Notes under the pieces: generated by a model | The model's database searches: none | What the model saw: only the letters and a program-made list of their open reading frames with translations | What the model was told of the DNA's origin: nothing | In this document: in pieces, positions 8,439-18,700 of the stretch | Layout: every line of letters starts with the position of its first letter | Position numbering within the stretch: the stretch's first letter is position 1 | Origin: Eutrophomonas brisbanensis | GTDB taxonomy: Bacteria > Pseudomonadota > Gammaproteobacteria > Burkholderiales > Eutrophovitaceae | Reading direction: 5' to 3' | Length of the DNA: 64,000 nt | Assembly: GCA_038141705.1 (NCBI GenBank) | Contig: JAYQIQ010000004.1 | Location: forward strand, 248,001 to 312,000 | Made by a program: the position numbers and the translations under genes

Positions 8439-9505
8439 ATGAAACAAGAACTGGTATATAACGTAAACGTTAAATCACAAAAGGTCCTATTAAGCCCTCT
8501 AAACTGAAGGAGCAAGTCCCGGCGACTGATCGAGCACTGGATACGGTCATTGCTGGTAGACAGGCCTGTCAAAATATTCTGGATGGAACAGACAAGCGAC
8601 TGCTGGTTGTAGTTGGACCATGCTCCATCCATGATCCTGACGCTGCGATGGACTACGCGACACGGCTCAAGAACGTCGCAGAGAAAGTGAAAGATACGAT
8701 GTTTATCGTCATGCGTGTCTACTTTGAAAAACCAAGAACGACGGTTGGGTGGAAAGGTCTCATCAATGACCCGCATATGGATGATTCATTCGATATTGAA
8801 GCGGGACTCAAACTAGCGAGAAAAGTTCTTATCCAAATAAACGAATTGGGATTACCAGCGGGAACAGAAGCCCTAGACCCGATAAGCCCTCAGTACCTCG
8901 GCGATCTTGTCTCCTGGAGCGCCATTGGAGCGCGGACGACCGAATCGCAAACGCACCGAGAAATGGCGAGTGCCCTATCCTCCCCAGTAGGTTTCAAAAA
9001 TGGGACCGACGGCAGTCTCGCGGTCGCGATCAATGCACTTCACTCGGTATCTAAATCGCATAGTTTCCTCGGCATTAATGCAGACGGACAGGTCGCGGTT
9101 ACTCAGACTAAGGGAAATCGTTATGGACACATCGTGCTAAGAGGGGGTGATCGTGGTCCAAACTATGACTCTGTCTCGATTTCATTAGTTGAAAAGGAAT
9201 TAAGTGGCGCGGGGTTGCCCGCAAACATCATTGTGGATTGCAGTCATGCGAACTCTAATAAAGACCACAATCTTCAACCCCTAGTCTTTCACGATTGCGT
9301 ACACCAAATTCTTGAGGGAAATAAGTCAATCGTTGGAATGATGATTGAAAGTAACATCGGACCGGGAAATCAAAAACTTACATCCGATAGATCCAACCTC
9401 GCTTATGGTGTGTCGATAACCGATGCTTGTATCGACTGGGAAACGACTGAAGAACTCTTGACTGAATCCAACGAAAAATTACTCAAAGCACTGCCGAATC
9501 GGTAG
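8439..9505 (+). CDS. aroG: 3-deoxy-7-phosphoheptulonate (DAHP) synthase, frameshifted near the start
   Basis: Class I (AroG/F/H type) DAHP synthase, which condenses phosphoenolpyruvate and erythrose 4-phosphate in the first step of aromatic amino acid synthesis. Recognisable blocks are VVGPCSIHDP, RVYFEKPRTTVGWKG, GARTTESQTHRE, PVGFKNGTDG, ILRGG and DCSHANS. The ATG at 8439 opens 22 codons that run to a TGA at about 8505. The remainder is in another frame and joins smoothly if one base is corrected around 8490-8505 (LLSPL then KEQVPATDRALD). The rest is intact, so an assembly indel is likelier than a dead gene. Repaired length is about 355 residues, normal for the family. Confidence 0.9.
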
Positions 9506-9509
9506 ATAG

Positions 9510-10274
9510 TCAGTCGGCGAGCTCGGCCTTCGACATTCGCTCGAGGGTCGTATAGCTTAATGCAATAAACGCAATCTCAAATGGTAAGGAAATCCACACC
9601 AACAAACCGCTAACAATACTTAATACGGTGGAACCAGACATCGACCCAAGCCAATCGATTCCCCAAGCAATCGAAACAGGAAGAACAATGCAAAGGACTA
9701 GCATTGCCGCACCATTTTTTCGCGTAGTCATCCAAGACCACTTAAAAGCATCGAATAGTCGCAAATCATCATTGGTGCAAACTGCTGGAAAAACCAGCAT
9801 AAATCTTCCAGCCAAATAGATGGATGGAAGAAACATTAGCATCCCGAGCGCACCAATTCCTTCGATCTGTTGCGCGAAAAGCATAAGGACACTGCTGACA
9901 AGTGACAGGACGATAATAAACATGAACGTGATCCCAAACATGCCCAGGGTAAATTTGGTTTCACTAAGTCCCCAAGAAATAGGGAAGCGAAATTTTCCAT
10001 CCTGACTCTTGGCCAATAAAATTTGGTAGCTTCGCGTTGAGACGATGACTGTTGCGGAAAAAAGCAATCCTAGCCAAATAAATATCTCCGCCGGATTCTC
10101 ACCCCCACTCTTTAAATCAAGCCCCGACCCAAAACCTGCCCATAAAGACTCATAGAGGGTTAAGCAAAGCCCAAGCAAGGCTGGTAGCCAGAGGCCTTGA
10201 AACAACTGCGCTCTCTTTTCCCAAGTGAATACAATGGAGCTAAAGATAATCTTAAATATAGGTAACCGACTCAA
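9510..10274 (-). CDS. Multi-pass membrane protein of unknown function
   Basis: A 254-residue protein with about six hydrophobic spans, a charged loop around residues 85-105, and a conserved-looking AFKWSWMTTRKNG segment after the fourth span. I do not recognise the family with certainty. Translation starts at TTG with AGGAG about nine bases upstream. It is 25 bases downstream of lpoB on the same strand and probably shares its transcript, so a cell-envelope role is a reasonable guess. It is convergent with aroG, four bases apart. Confidence 0.6.
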   Translation of the reverse strand: MSRLPIFKIIFSSIVFTWEKRAQLFQGLWLPALLGLCLTLYESLWAGFGSGLDLKSGGENPAEIFIWLGLLFSATVIVSTRSYQILLAKSQDGKFRFPISWGLSETKFTLGMFGITFMFIIVLSLVSSVLMLFAQQIEGIGALGMLMFLPSIYLAGRFMLVFPAVCTNDDLRLFDAFKWSWMTTRKNGAAMLVLCIVLPVSIAWGIDWLGSMSGSTVLSIVSGLLVWISLPFEIAFIALSYTTLERMSKAELAD

Positions 10275-10299
10275 GCGACAATGCTCCTAAAGAAATTTC

Positions 10300-10878
10300 T
10301 TAACTGCGAGATTTTCTAATCTCAGTCTCCTCAGACCACTCGAGAAGGCCATTCTGTACATTCCATAGCTGGAGATTGATCTTGTAGTACACGTCTTTCG
10401 TATCGCTATTTTGTTTGACAATCGATGCGACATTCCCAGTCAATCGATAGGCCGCCCCAACCATTCTCCCCTTTTCGGTAGCCGTATCCTGATCATAATA
10501 TTCAGAGTTCTGTTGACGCTCTATTTCTGAAATCGCCTCTTGCATCGCAACTTCATCTACTACAAACCTCACGACACTACTTTGGGAGAGTTGGGTCCGG
10601 ATCGAATCAGTGATCATTCGGGTATCAATATACTCGCTGGTTTTATTATTGACTTCCTGAACAGTTACTATTGGGCCAATTCCTGATGTCACAACCTTGG
10701 AGTTCAAAAACGATCGGGTCATTTCCTCAACGATTTTCTGCAAGTCGGTCGAACCGAACTCGACGGTAACCGTTTCAATTCCCTTCGGGTCACCATACGT
10801 AATTTTTTTTGAACAACCCCCCAAGCACACAATCATGCTAAGGCTACAAATAATCAACATTAAAAATCTATCGGTCAT
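10300..10878 (-). CDS. lpoB: Penicillin-binding protein activator LpoB
   Basis: A 192-residue outer-membrane lipoprotein. The signal ends in a lipobox, CLGGC, with Cys21 or so as the lipidated residue. The mature part matches LpoB: VNNKTSEYIDTRMITDSIRTQL, then GAAYRLTGNVASI and a final YYKINLQLWNVQNGLLEWSEE. LpoB reaches through the peptidoglycan to stimulate the synthase PBP1b. The ATG at 10878 is preceded by AGAGGTGAAT, which decides the start over a longer in-frame frame. YcfL lies immediately upstream, the same pairing as ycfL-lpoB in enterobacteria. Confidence 0.88.
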   Translation of the reverse strand: MTDRFLMLIICSLSMIVCLGGCSKKITYGDPKGIETVTVEFGSTDLQKIVEEMTRSFLNSKVVTSGIGPIVTVQEVNNKTSEYIDTRMITDSIRTQLSQSSVVRFVVDEVAMQEAISEIERQQNSEYYDQDTATEKGRMVGAAYRLTGNVASIVKQNSDTKDVYYKINLQLWNVQNGLLEWSEETEIRKSRS

Positions 10879-10894
10879 ATTCACCTCTAAAAGA

Positions 10895-11278
10895 TTATTC
10901 TTTAAAAAGAAATCTAAAATCAATCGCCTCTTTAACCGGAGCTACTGCTCTAATCGTTTTCGTTTCCTTCTTATAAAAATAAATCGGCTTCCATGCCTCT
11001 TCTCTCCCAACTAGTACTCCATTTTCATCAAACCAATCGAAACGATACGCGAGTGACCGCTCTTTTCTGTACTTACTCTGAACATCAATATCAACACGAA
11101 GGTATCCATTTTCTACCCGACAAGCACTTCCAGTCACTCTCACATCTGCGTCATTTATAAACGTCACCAACTCATTCTTACAAATCGGTGAAGAAGCACA
11201 CCCGACGACCACAATGGATGATAGCAACAGTACTATGTACTTGAGAAAGCCAAATATCCGCGAACTAGATTTATCCAT
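10895..11278 (-). CDS. YcfL family (DUF1425) lipoprotein
   Basis: A 127-residue lipoprotein with a hydrophobic signal ending in VVGC. The mature domain has the DUF1425 pattern: YLRVDIDVQSKYRKERSLAYRFDWFDENG and later a hydrophobic-acidic strand ending in DFRFLF. The function of YcfL is not established, but genes of this family are regularly next to lpoB, as here (16 bases away). The ATG at 11278 is chosen; a TTG five codons upstream is also possible. It probably acts at the outer membrane with LpoB. Confidence 0.82.
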   Translation of the reverse strand: MDKSSSRIFGFLKYIVLLLSSIVVVGCASSPICKNELVTFINDADVRVTGSACRVENGYLRVDIDVQSKYRKERSLAYRFDWFDENGVLVGREEAWKPIYFYKKETKTIRAVAPVKEAIDFRFLFKE

Positions 11279-11382
11279 AATTAACTTACTCAATTTTTAT
11301 TTCAAAACAGTGAAGTGTGAAAAGAAACTCGACCCTAAGCTCCGAACGAATAATATAGCGTAGCGACCATCAACTTTCATCT

Positions 11383-12676
11383 TTATTTTTTGGACCCATA
11401 TTGCGACTGAATAAACATCTCATAGTCACCGTGTTCAATAGCAGTACGAGCAAGGCTAATTCTTTTGGGTAGGCTACGCCAAATTCGCTCATCGGCTTCT
11501 TCGGTAACAAGCCCTCCTATTCTTGCGAGCTCAGCACTTATCCCAGTTTTATCCTGCTTATTTAACGCGCTCTGCAGAGTTGCCTTTAGACCGCCGCGGG
11601 TAATAGCCCTGAGTAATATAAACGGAAAATCATCTCTTAACGCTCGCCTTGAAAAAAAAAAGATCGATATTGGTCATGACATCCACATTTTGATTTTTTA
11701 GCTCGACAGAAGCCCCCGTTAAATCAAAAGAAGTAATGTCGTTTCCCTCAGCGGCTGAATTAAAGGCGGGAAAAGATAACGGCAACAATACAAAACCTTC
11801 ATCCGTATTAATGGGAACATCCAATCTAATCGTGCTCTTCGCAGGACTTAATCCATCTTCAAATACGACTAATAGATCAGTTTTGGATTCGTCTGGGTTA
11901 TCCAGATTACGATCTAAACTTGCTAGCGCATGTCGACCTAGATCGATGGATGGTTGCAACTCAATCGCCTGACGGTAACCTGGAGCGGCCAACCCCCTCT
12001 CACCCAAAACCTCATAAATAAATCCGGCTAGGTAATGACTGAATGCACTTTGATAACTATTCTTTAATTGAGTAACCTGCGGGTCATCCAGCGTAGCAAC
12101 TGGGTAACCTGGTAAATCATTTATGTTTTTGATAGATGCGTCATCTGAGTTCTCTGCTCTTATCCTCTCGTATTGGCGCTCACGAAAGGTAGCTATCACC
12201 GCCTCCCTCTCATGCGCACGCTTTATCGCAACGCGTGCATTCCGCAAATCCCCCACAGCTAAGTAGCTCATGGCGATACGCGTAGTCAACATCACCTTTT
12301 CGAAATCATGTCCTTGATAGACACGAACCTTGTCGTTGACTAATACTGACCCTAAGTCCTGGAGTAAAAGATTTGGATCGGAACGAGCGCGCGTTTCCCA
12401 ATCTTCGATTAGCTTTTCCGCCTCGCGCCAAACAGAAATGCTCTCAGGAAATTTCCCCTGTAACCGGAGAAACTCACCCAGCTCGAATAAATACAAAATA
12501 TCTCGATTCTTTCGATTAAACCGATCATGGAGCTCAATAGCGCCTTGGAGATCGCCGATTTTTGCGAGATCGAGGGATTGATTCAACTCCGATTCATAAC
12601 TTCGTATCGCTTTGCCACACCCGCAAAACAAAAGCACTACAGCTATACAAATTAATCGGTGGGTTAATTTAGCCAT
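11383..12676 (-). CDS. COG3014-type outer-membrane lipoprotein, frameshifted at an A10 run
   Basis: The N-terminus has a lipobox (FCGC). Residues 30-270 look like TPR helices (DLAKIGDLQGAIEL, YLFELGEFLRLQGKFPESI, TTRIAMSYLAVGDLRNARV). After residue 340 the frame stops, but on the other side of a ten-base run at 11652-11661 the next frame continues with RRALRDDFPFILLRAI, then EEADERIWRSLPKRISLART, up to TAA at 11383. This is the expected C-terminal domain of the COG3014 family, so the gene is about 430 residues and intact apart from one homopolymer slip. It heads the operon with ycfL and lpoB, an association known from other proteobacteria. Confidence 0.78.
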
Positions 12677-12718
12677 TACCTTACTGCCTATTTCTCACTT
12701 AGGACTACGGGTTTTATT

Positions 12719-13956
12719 TTAGACTGGCTTTCCTCTACGGTAACCGACCACCATCCAGACAAATCCGAATAACTGAAGAGCCATAAAAATACCAAATGCA
12801 ACCGCGTACCCTTCCGGGTTATAGCCAGTACCAACCAATTCCCACTGGTTAAGGATAACTCCAAATATCCACTGCGATAGAAATGCTGTGACGAAAACCA
12901 ATAAGTTCAAAGCCGTGGTCGTCCGCCCAGTCATGCTAAGCGGAAAACTCTGAGAAATAATCGTAAAGGCAAGACTTCCAGATGTGCCGAGTAACCCCCA
13001 GTCGATCCAAATTACCCACGATAGTTCGGATAACCCGAAGACAAGTAACAGCTGAAGCAATAGATAAAGCGCCGTTGCGACTATTAACAACTGAATGGCT
13101 TTGATACCGCGCTTTGCGAGATATGTCGCGAACGCGCCCCAGAATAAAAATCCCAGCATCGTAGAGATACCCAGCCCCATCAAATGATTCGCTATATCGG
13201 CTCGACTAAGGCCAGCTACATCGGCGAGCCATGGCCCTGCCCATAGCCCCTGCACAGACATATTGAACGCTTGGAACAACGCTGTACCCATCGCGATTCG
13301 CCAGAATACTGGCGAGCGATATACACCAAACGCGCCGGATAGCTGTTCTCGAAACGACGCGGTACTCCGCTCAATCTTCTTCTCTGGCACCACGAAAAAC
13401 ACAATGATCGAAGCAGCAATAACCAAAAATGCAAGCCCTAAAAGATCTCTCTCCAACCAGTCACGCGTAATAACATCTCAACTGGTTTAGTTGCCGAGAT
13501 TGCGCCGAGACCACCAACAAACATAATTCTTCCGATCATTGTTGACAAGATCTCAGGAGAAAACCAGATCGAAAAAACCTTAATACTGGACATGAGGCAC
13601 GCAGCCACTCCAAATCCTATGAATATCCGACCTAGGAGTAATCCTTCAAAACTTTGAGCCGATGAAAATATAAAGGCGCCCACACCGGCTACGATTAAGA
13701 GACAAGCGTTTGTTCTTCTCGGACCAAATCGATCTAATAAGAGACCGATTGGAATTTGCAGCGACGCAAAAGATAGGAAGTAAACCGAGGTCAATAAACC
13801 AAGTTCACTTGCCGATAGTTCGAACTCAGATACTAAATTTGGCGAAATTACGGCGTTTACAGATCGGAATAGATAGGAGAGGAAATAGCCTATCGCGAAT
13901 GGAAGAAACACTAGAATAAACTTCTCTTTCCATCCGAATGAATCTGTATTTTTCAT
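12719..13956 (-). CDS. MFS transporter, split by one frameshift
   Basis: A major facilitator with about twelve membrane spans. The N-terminal half (to about residue 172) includes the LLLDRFGPRRT loop between spans 2 and 3. It ends prematurely after VTGWRE at 13438. The next frame picks up at once with LLGLAFLVIAASIIVFFVVPEKK and completes the second half. The shift lies within 13440-13456. Total length of about 415 residues is normal for the family. Substrate is unknown. It sits alone between the lipoprotein operon and the K+ channel gene, all on the minus strand; start may be the ATG at 13956 or a GTG five codons earlier. Confidence 0.75.
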
Positions 13957-13983
13957 GTTGTTCAGTGCCACAAATCTTTACAT

Positions 13984-14775
13984 TTAAGATTTTCTGCGAA
14001 ACTCATCGAGCTCCTCTCGAAGGAGCCGAATTTCCTTATGAAGGCTTTGAATATCATCAACCAATTTTTGGTTTATCACCTTCTCATCCTCACCAACAAA
14101 GTAAGCCGAGATCACTGCAATTATCATCGAAAACATTCCGAAACCTACAAATACCATTAAAACTGCGAATATTTTTGAGGAGGTAGTGGTCGGAACAAGA
14201 TCTCCGTAGCCAACCGTCGATGCAGATACGAACGCGAGCCATAGACCCTCGCCAAATGAATGGATGGTAGGCTCCAAAAAATAAAATCCAAGTCCAGACA
14301 ACAACCACGCTAGGACTGCGACCCCGATCACTATAGGCACACCACTCGAGATCAACCAATGACCAATCGAGTGCAAGGCTCGTGCAGCTAATAATCCGAT
14401 GGAAACCAAACGAAGTGATCTCGCAATAGCAATCCAAACCCCGTGGGCCACCCCAGTTACACTCAATACGGAGACGATGATTATGATCAAATTTAACCAA
14501 TTTCTTGAGACGTAATCGAAGCGCTCTCTGCTCAGCGCCATCAGAACAAGAAACTCAAGAGAAAACCCACTGAGAATCACCCATTGGAGCGCGTATAGGA
14601 TACTTCCAGAACGATCGAGACTTTCATCGAACACAATAAAAACGAGTGGTAATGTCAGCAATGCCAAGACGATCATCAGGCGATCTAGACGGGCGCCCCA
14701 TATCTGCGCGAGGTTAGAATCCGAGGTTGACACCCCATCCATCCCGAACCATGCGCTCAGTGACTTTGCACTCAT
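13984..14775 (-). CDS. Voltage-gated-type potassium channel
   Basis: A 263-residue ion channel with about six membrane spans. The pore signature is TVGYGD in SASTVGYGDLVPTTTSSK, the K+ selectivity filter. The fourth span carries several arginines (WIAIARSLRLVSIGLLAARAL), suggesting voltage sensing. The C-terminal 45 residues are a coiled coil (LVDDIQSLHKEIRLLREELDEF), which would help tetramer assembly. There is no RCK/TrkA domain. It lies 11 bases downstream of pmbA on the same strand. Confidence 0.88.
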   Translation of the reverse strand: MSAKSLSAWFGMDGVSTSDSNLAQIWGARLDRLMIVLALLTLPLVFIVFDESLDRSGSILYALQWVILSGFSLEFLVLMALSRERFDYVSRNWLNLIIIIVSVLSVTGVAHGVWIAIARSLRLVSIGLLAARALHSIGHWLISSGVPIVIGVAVLAWLLSGLGFYFLEPTIHSFGEGLWLAFVSASTVGYGDLVPTTTSSKIFAVLMVFVGFGMFSMIIAVISAYFVGEDEKVINQKLVDDIQSLHKEIRLLREELDEFRRKS

Positions 14776-14786
14776 GACACTAAAAA

Positions 14787-16127
14787 TTAGTCACCAGCAA
14801 CAGTCATTTGCTCAAATAAGATGGAACCCACCTTAGTCGTCGAGCGTTTAAGAATATCGTTACCCACAGCCGATATACCGGAAAACATTTCTTTTAAATT
14901 TCCGGCAATGGTGATCTCTTGCACTGGATACTGGACAATTCCATTTTCCACCCAGAAACCAGAGGCCCCACGGGAATAATCTCCCGTAACCATATTTATT
15001 CCATGCCCTAGAAGATCCGTGACCCACAATCCAGTTCCCATATCTTTCAGTAATTCTTCGAACGGTTTAGAGCCAGCAGAGTCCACAACAAGATTGTGCA
15101 CACCACCCGCGTTACCCGTGGTAACCATTCCCAGCTTTCTGGCAGAGTAGCTGCTCAACACGTACCCCTGAAGTAAACCCTTGTCCACAATTACCCTTGA
15201 TCTCGTCGCAACTCCTTCGCTGTCGTAGCAAGAACTACTGAATTCCTTCGGGATATGGGGTTCTTCTCTGATAGAGATAAAATTTGGGAAAACGTTTTGA
15301 CCCAATGAGTCTAGCAAAAAAGATTGCTTACGGTACAGCGCACCACCACTAATCGCCGACACAAAATGTCCAATAATCCCGGATGAGATGGTGGAATCGA
15401 AAATAACTGGGACCTTCTTCGTGCCTATTTTCCTGGCTCCGACTTTTCGAACTGCTCGGCTGGCAGCACGATCTCCAACAGACGCCGCATCTTCCATTTC
15501 TCGCGCATCTCTGGCACTCGTCCACCAACCGTCCCGCTGCATCTCACTTTTTTCGCCGGCAGTTACTGAGCAACTGATGTAGTTCCGGCTGCTAGGGTAT
15601 CCATGCATGAATCCATTGGAATTGGCATAAATAAAATGTCCTTTCTGCGACGATACAGTCGCACCCTCCGAATTGGTGACGGATGGATTGGACAACGCTA
15701 CCGACTCGCACGCCTTGCCCAGATCAATCGAGTCATTGACGGAAATATCCCAAGGGTGAAAAAGATCTAAGTCCTTAAAGCTAGTTGCCAATAAACTAGG
15801 GTCAGCTAGGCCAGCAAACTCATCTTCTGCCGTTAACTTTGCGATGGAGACCGCCGCCTCCACTGTCCGCCTGAGAGAATCTGGAGAGGTGTCGGAGGAG
15901 CTCGCATGCCCTTTGGATTGCCCAACATAGGTGGTTACACCGAAACCCTTATCTTGGTTATATTCAATAGTTTCAACATCGCCCTTTCGTACCGTGACTG
16001 TACTACCAATATTTTCATTGATATCAACCTCGACAGCACTCGCACCTAGTTTTTTCGCAAGCGACAATGTATCTACTGCTATACTCCGAAACTGATCCTC
16101 AGTGAAATTAAATGCTTTTTCTGACAT
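14787..16127 (-). CDS. pmbA: Metalloprotease PmbA (TldE)
   Basis: A 446-residue member of the TldD/PmbA family. PmbA (TldE) pairs with TldD to form a protease that degrades unfolded peptides and matures microcin-type peptides and, in E. coli, affects CcdA stability. Family landmarks include the N-terminal GASAVEVDINENIGSTVTVRKG, the central SRVIVDKGLLQGYVLSSYSARKLG and GASGFWVENG near the C-terminus. The gene is divergent from darP, followed by mogA; I recall the same arrangement from Burkholderiales. tldD is not in this window. No strong ribosome site is visible at the ATG. Confidence 0.9.
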   Translation of the reverse strand: MSEKAFNFTEDQFRSIAVDTLSLAKKLGASAVEVDINENIGSTVTVRKGDVETIEYNQDKGFGVTTYVGQSKGHASSSDTSPDSLRRTVEAAVSIAKLTAEDEFAGLADPSLLATSFKDLDLFHPWDISVNDSIDLGKACESVALSNPSVTNSEGATVSSQKGHFIYANSNGFMHGYPSSRNYISCSVTAGEKSEMQRDGWWTSARDAREMEDAASVGDRAASRAVRKVGARKIGTKKVPVIFDSTISSGIIGHFVSAISGGALYRKQSFLLDSLGQNVFPNFISIREEPHIPKEFSSSCYDSEGVATRSRVIVDKGLLQGYVLSSYSARKLGMVTTGNAGGVHNLVVDSAGSKPFEELLKDMGTGLWVTDLLGHGINMVTGDYSRGASGFWVENGIVQYPVQEITIAGNLKEMFSGISAVGNDILKRSTTKVGSILFEQMTVAGD

Positions 16128-16225
16128 TATTTTTTGAAAGCCCTCTTAACAAAATTTGTCTCGACAAATAAAGTCTTTTTAGACAGCGCTAAATCATAGC
16201 ACCTTCGGACTCACGTTAATTAAAT

Positions 16226-16722
16226 ATGGACGAGCAAGACCGGCCAAGCAAAACACAAAGAAAAAGAGAGGTAGAAAGCCTTCAGGCTATGGGTGCCGAG
16301 TTGGTGTTACTTTCGCGAGAAACCCTTGAATCTTTTGATTTGCCCACTGAGCTTGCAGAGGCAGTGGTAGAAGCAAAAAAATAAAACAACATAGCGCGCT
16401 CAGAAGGCAACTTCAGTTTATCGGAAAAGTCATGCGCAATATTGCCCCTGAACCCATTCGACAGAGGCTACAGGACCTCAAAAAACCGAGCAGCAGAAGC
16501 GTCAAGTTGATGCATGAGGCGGAAACCTGGCGCGATTCGTTAATCAATAAATCCACTTCCCTTAGTGAATTTTCTCGTCAATTTCCTCGAGCGGATACTG
16601 ATGAGATTCAGAGTCTCATCACAGCTTGCCGTAATGAAATTACCGAAGACTCGAAGAAGTCATATAGAAAACTTTTTAAGTTAATTTCTGAGACCCTAAG
16701 CTCAGAGGAAAATACCAATTAA
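16226..16722 (+). CDS. darP: Ribosome-associated protein DarP (YjgA, DUF615), frameshifted at an A7 run
   Basis: The first 52 codons (MDEQDRPSKTQRKREVESLQ...) run into a TAA at a seven-A run, 16375-16381. Skipping one base, the protein continues KIKQHSALRRQLQFIGKVMR and then APEPIRQRLQDL to the stop at 16722. These blocks match the DUF615 family, which in E. coli acts late in 50S ribosome assembly. Repaired length of about 165 residues is normal. The frameshift is probably an assembly error. The gene lies between divergent pmbA and co-directional mogA. Confidence 0.85.
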
Positions 16723-16784
16723 TATTTTTGCTATATTTCCAGCGTAGGTCGCGAAATCTTTCTTCTTTCTAGTTTCGAGTAAAT

Positions 16785-17375
16785 ATGTCCGATAGTGATC
16801 AAGTAAAAATTGGGATGGTGTCCGTTAGCGATCGGGCATCGAGCGGTGTTTATGAGGATAAAGGAATTCCAGCGCTCAAGAATTGGATTTCCAAAACGCT
16901 AATTAACCAGGTGGAGTTCGTTGAACGCCTTATACCCGATGAAAAGGAGACAATTGAACAAACACTCAGAGATCTGAGTGACGTCGATGGTTGCGATCTA
17001 ATACTGACGACTGGTGGAACTGGACCCTCTCCAAGGGATGTCACCCCTGATGCTACTGTTGCGATAGCAGATAAAGTAATGCCTGGATTTGGGGAGCAGA
17101 TGCGACAAATCAGCCTCAATTTTGTACCAACTGCGATTCTTTCCCGTCAAGTGGCAGTCATAAGAAAAAAAGCGCTAATCATTAACTTGCCTGGCCAACC
17201 CAAATCAATTCAAGAAACCTTGGAAGGCTTAAAAGACTCCGATGGGAAAGTTATTTCACATGGTATTTTTTCAGCCGTACCGTATTGTGTAGACCTGATT
17301 GGTGGGCCATATATCGAAACAAACGATGATTATTGCAAGGCGTTTCGACCCAAGTCTGCGATTCGCCAGAAATAA
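16785..17375 (+). CDS. mogA: Molybdopterin adenylyltransferase MogA
   Basis: A 196-residue MogA/MoaB-fold protein. Key motifs are VSVSDRASSGVYEDKG at the start, the TTGGTGPSPRDVTP loop in the middle, and LPGQPKSIQETL near the C-terminus. MogA adenylates molybdopterin before molybdenum insertion in molybdenum cofactor synthesis. It indicates that the cell makes Mo-dependent enzymes. It follows darP by about 60 bases and is convergent with the UMF1-type transporter. Confidence 0.92.
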   Translation: MSDSDQVKIGMVSVSDRASSGVYEDKGIPALKNWISKTLINQVEFVERLIPDEKETIEQTLRDLSDVDGCDLILTTGGTGPSPRDVTPDATVAIADKVMPGFGEQMRQISLNFVPTAILSRQVAVIRKKALIINLPGQPKSIQETLEGLKDSDGKVISHGIFSAVPYCVDLIGGPYIETNDDYCKAFRPKSAIRQK

Positions 17376-17398
17376 GGCTAAGGCTCGCAATAACTAAA

Positions 17399-18676
17399 TC
17401 AAGAAACCAGACTCTGACCTCGAGCGAGATCTACCCGTCTTAACAGAAACAAGCCAACCACGAAGAAAAGTGAAAGGGAAAGAATAGCATTTCGGTAGTC
17501 GCCGTCAGTGGCCCAAGTAAGTAGCCCGTAAGTCAAAGGGCCAATAATCGCTGAGCATCTCACAGCAACTCCCCAAAGACCAAAAAACTCAGCTCGACGA
17601 GATGGTGGAGTCATCAGTCCTACGATTGCCCTTGCAGCCGACTGACTTGCTCCAAGCGAAATTCCGACCAAATTTGCCACGATCCAAAACTCAACCTTGC
17701 TCTGGAGCAGCCAAGCTAAGAGCGTAATACAGATCCAAAGTAGAAGGAGGATTGTTAAAATTTTGATATGGCCAAATCTATCTTGAAGAGGGCCAAATAC
17801 AAAAGCTCCTAGTGCTGCGGTCAAGTTCACCACCATAATTAGTAGGATTGTCTCTGAGAACGTGAAACCAACGACCTGCTGAGCATAGATCGCCGCTAAA
17901 GCTATTACTGCTTGTATTCCAGCTTGATAAAAAACTGTACAACCTAAGAAACGAAATAGATCTCTGTGTTGATGCCTATTTTTAAAAGTGTCAAGCAACC
18001 TGCGCATTGGCTTCGAGGAACCACTGACACCAATACCTCCAGCACCAGATCCTAGGAAAATAAATGATGGGAGTGCGGCTACGAGATAAATTGCGGCTGT
18101 TATAAAGAGAGTGACGGGAACAAAGATATCAGCAGAGTAGCCCTCATTTTCAGCGGTTGTTACGTAAAACAAACACAACCCAAGAGTAATCATTCCCCCG
18201 ATATAACCAAGGGACCAACCGTATCCTGAGACACGCCCGATCGACTTTTGAGATGAGATTTCGGGCAGATACGCTGCAATGATGTTCTCTCCAAGACCAT
18301 AGAAGAGATTCGACATCATTAGAAATAGACAAACAACAAAAATTCCTCGGTCTAAAAACAAAGCAAGACACAATGTGGTTCCCACACAGAAAAGAGTAGT
18401 AAGCACGAGATATCTTTTCCGAAGAAAATTCGCATCGCTATGCGCACCAATAAGTGGCCCCATCAAAAGCGTAAGTAAATAGGATACTGATAACACTGCA
18501 GTCCACAGAAAGGTCGCCCAAACCGCATTGTTGGCAACTACAGACACGAAATACGCATTAAATATCGCAGTTATCACAACCGTCGTGTACCCGGAGTTTG
18601 CAAAATCGTAAAACGCCCAAGCCCAAATCTGCTTCTTGGAACTCAAAGCCGCATTATTTTTTGCATCAGGCTGCAT
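17399..18676 (-). CDS. UMF1-type MFS transporter
   Basis: A 425-residue membrane protein with about twelve spans. The N-terminal WAWAFYDFANSGYTTVVITAIF segment is the hallmark of the UMF1/Atg22-like MFS family. GAHSDANFLRKRYLV forms the loop between spans 2 and 3, and GPLQDRFGHIK the equivalent in the second half. Substrate is unknown; relatives are suggested to export amino acids or small metabolites. The ATG at 18676 is taken as start; a TTG directly upstream is also in frame. The CoA-transferase gene lies 24 bases upstream on the same strand. Confidence 0.82.
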   Translation of the reverse strand: MQPDAKNNAALSSKKQIWAWAFYDFANSGYTTVVITAIFNAYFVSVVANNAVWATFLWTAVLSVSYLLTLLMGPLIGAHSDANFLRKRYLVLTTLFCVGTTLCLALFLDRGIFVVCLFLMMSNLFYGLGENIIAAYLPEISSQKSIGRVSGYGWSLGYIGGMITLGLCLFYVTTAENEGYSADIFVPVTLFITAAIYLVAALPSFIFLGSGAGGIGVSGSSKPMRRLLDTFKNRHQHRDLFRFLGCTVFYQAGIQAVIALAAIYAQQVVGFTFSETILLIMVVNLTAALGAFVFGPLQDRFGHIKILTILLLLWICITLLAWLLQSKVEFWIVANLVGISLGASQSAARAIVGLMTPPSRRAEFFGLWGVAVRCSAIIGPLTYGLLTWATDGDYRNAILSLSLFFVVGLFLLRRVDLARGQSLVS

Positions 18677-18700
18677 CAATAAATCGTGTTACCTAAAATT

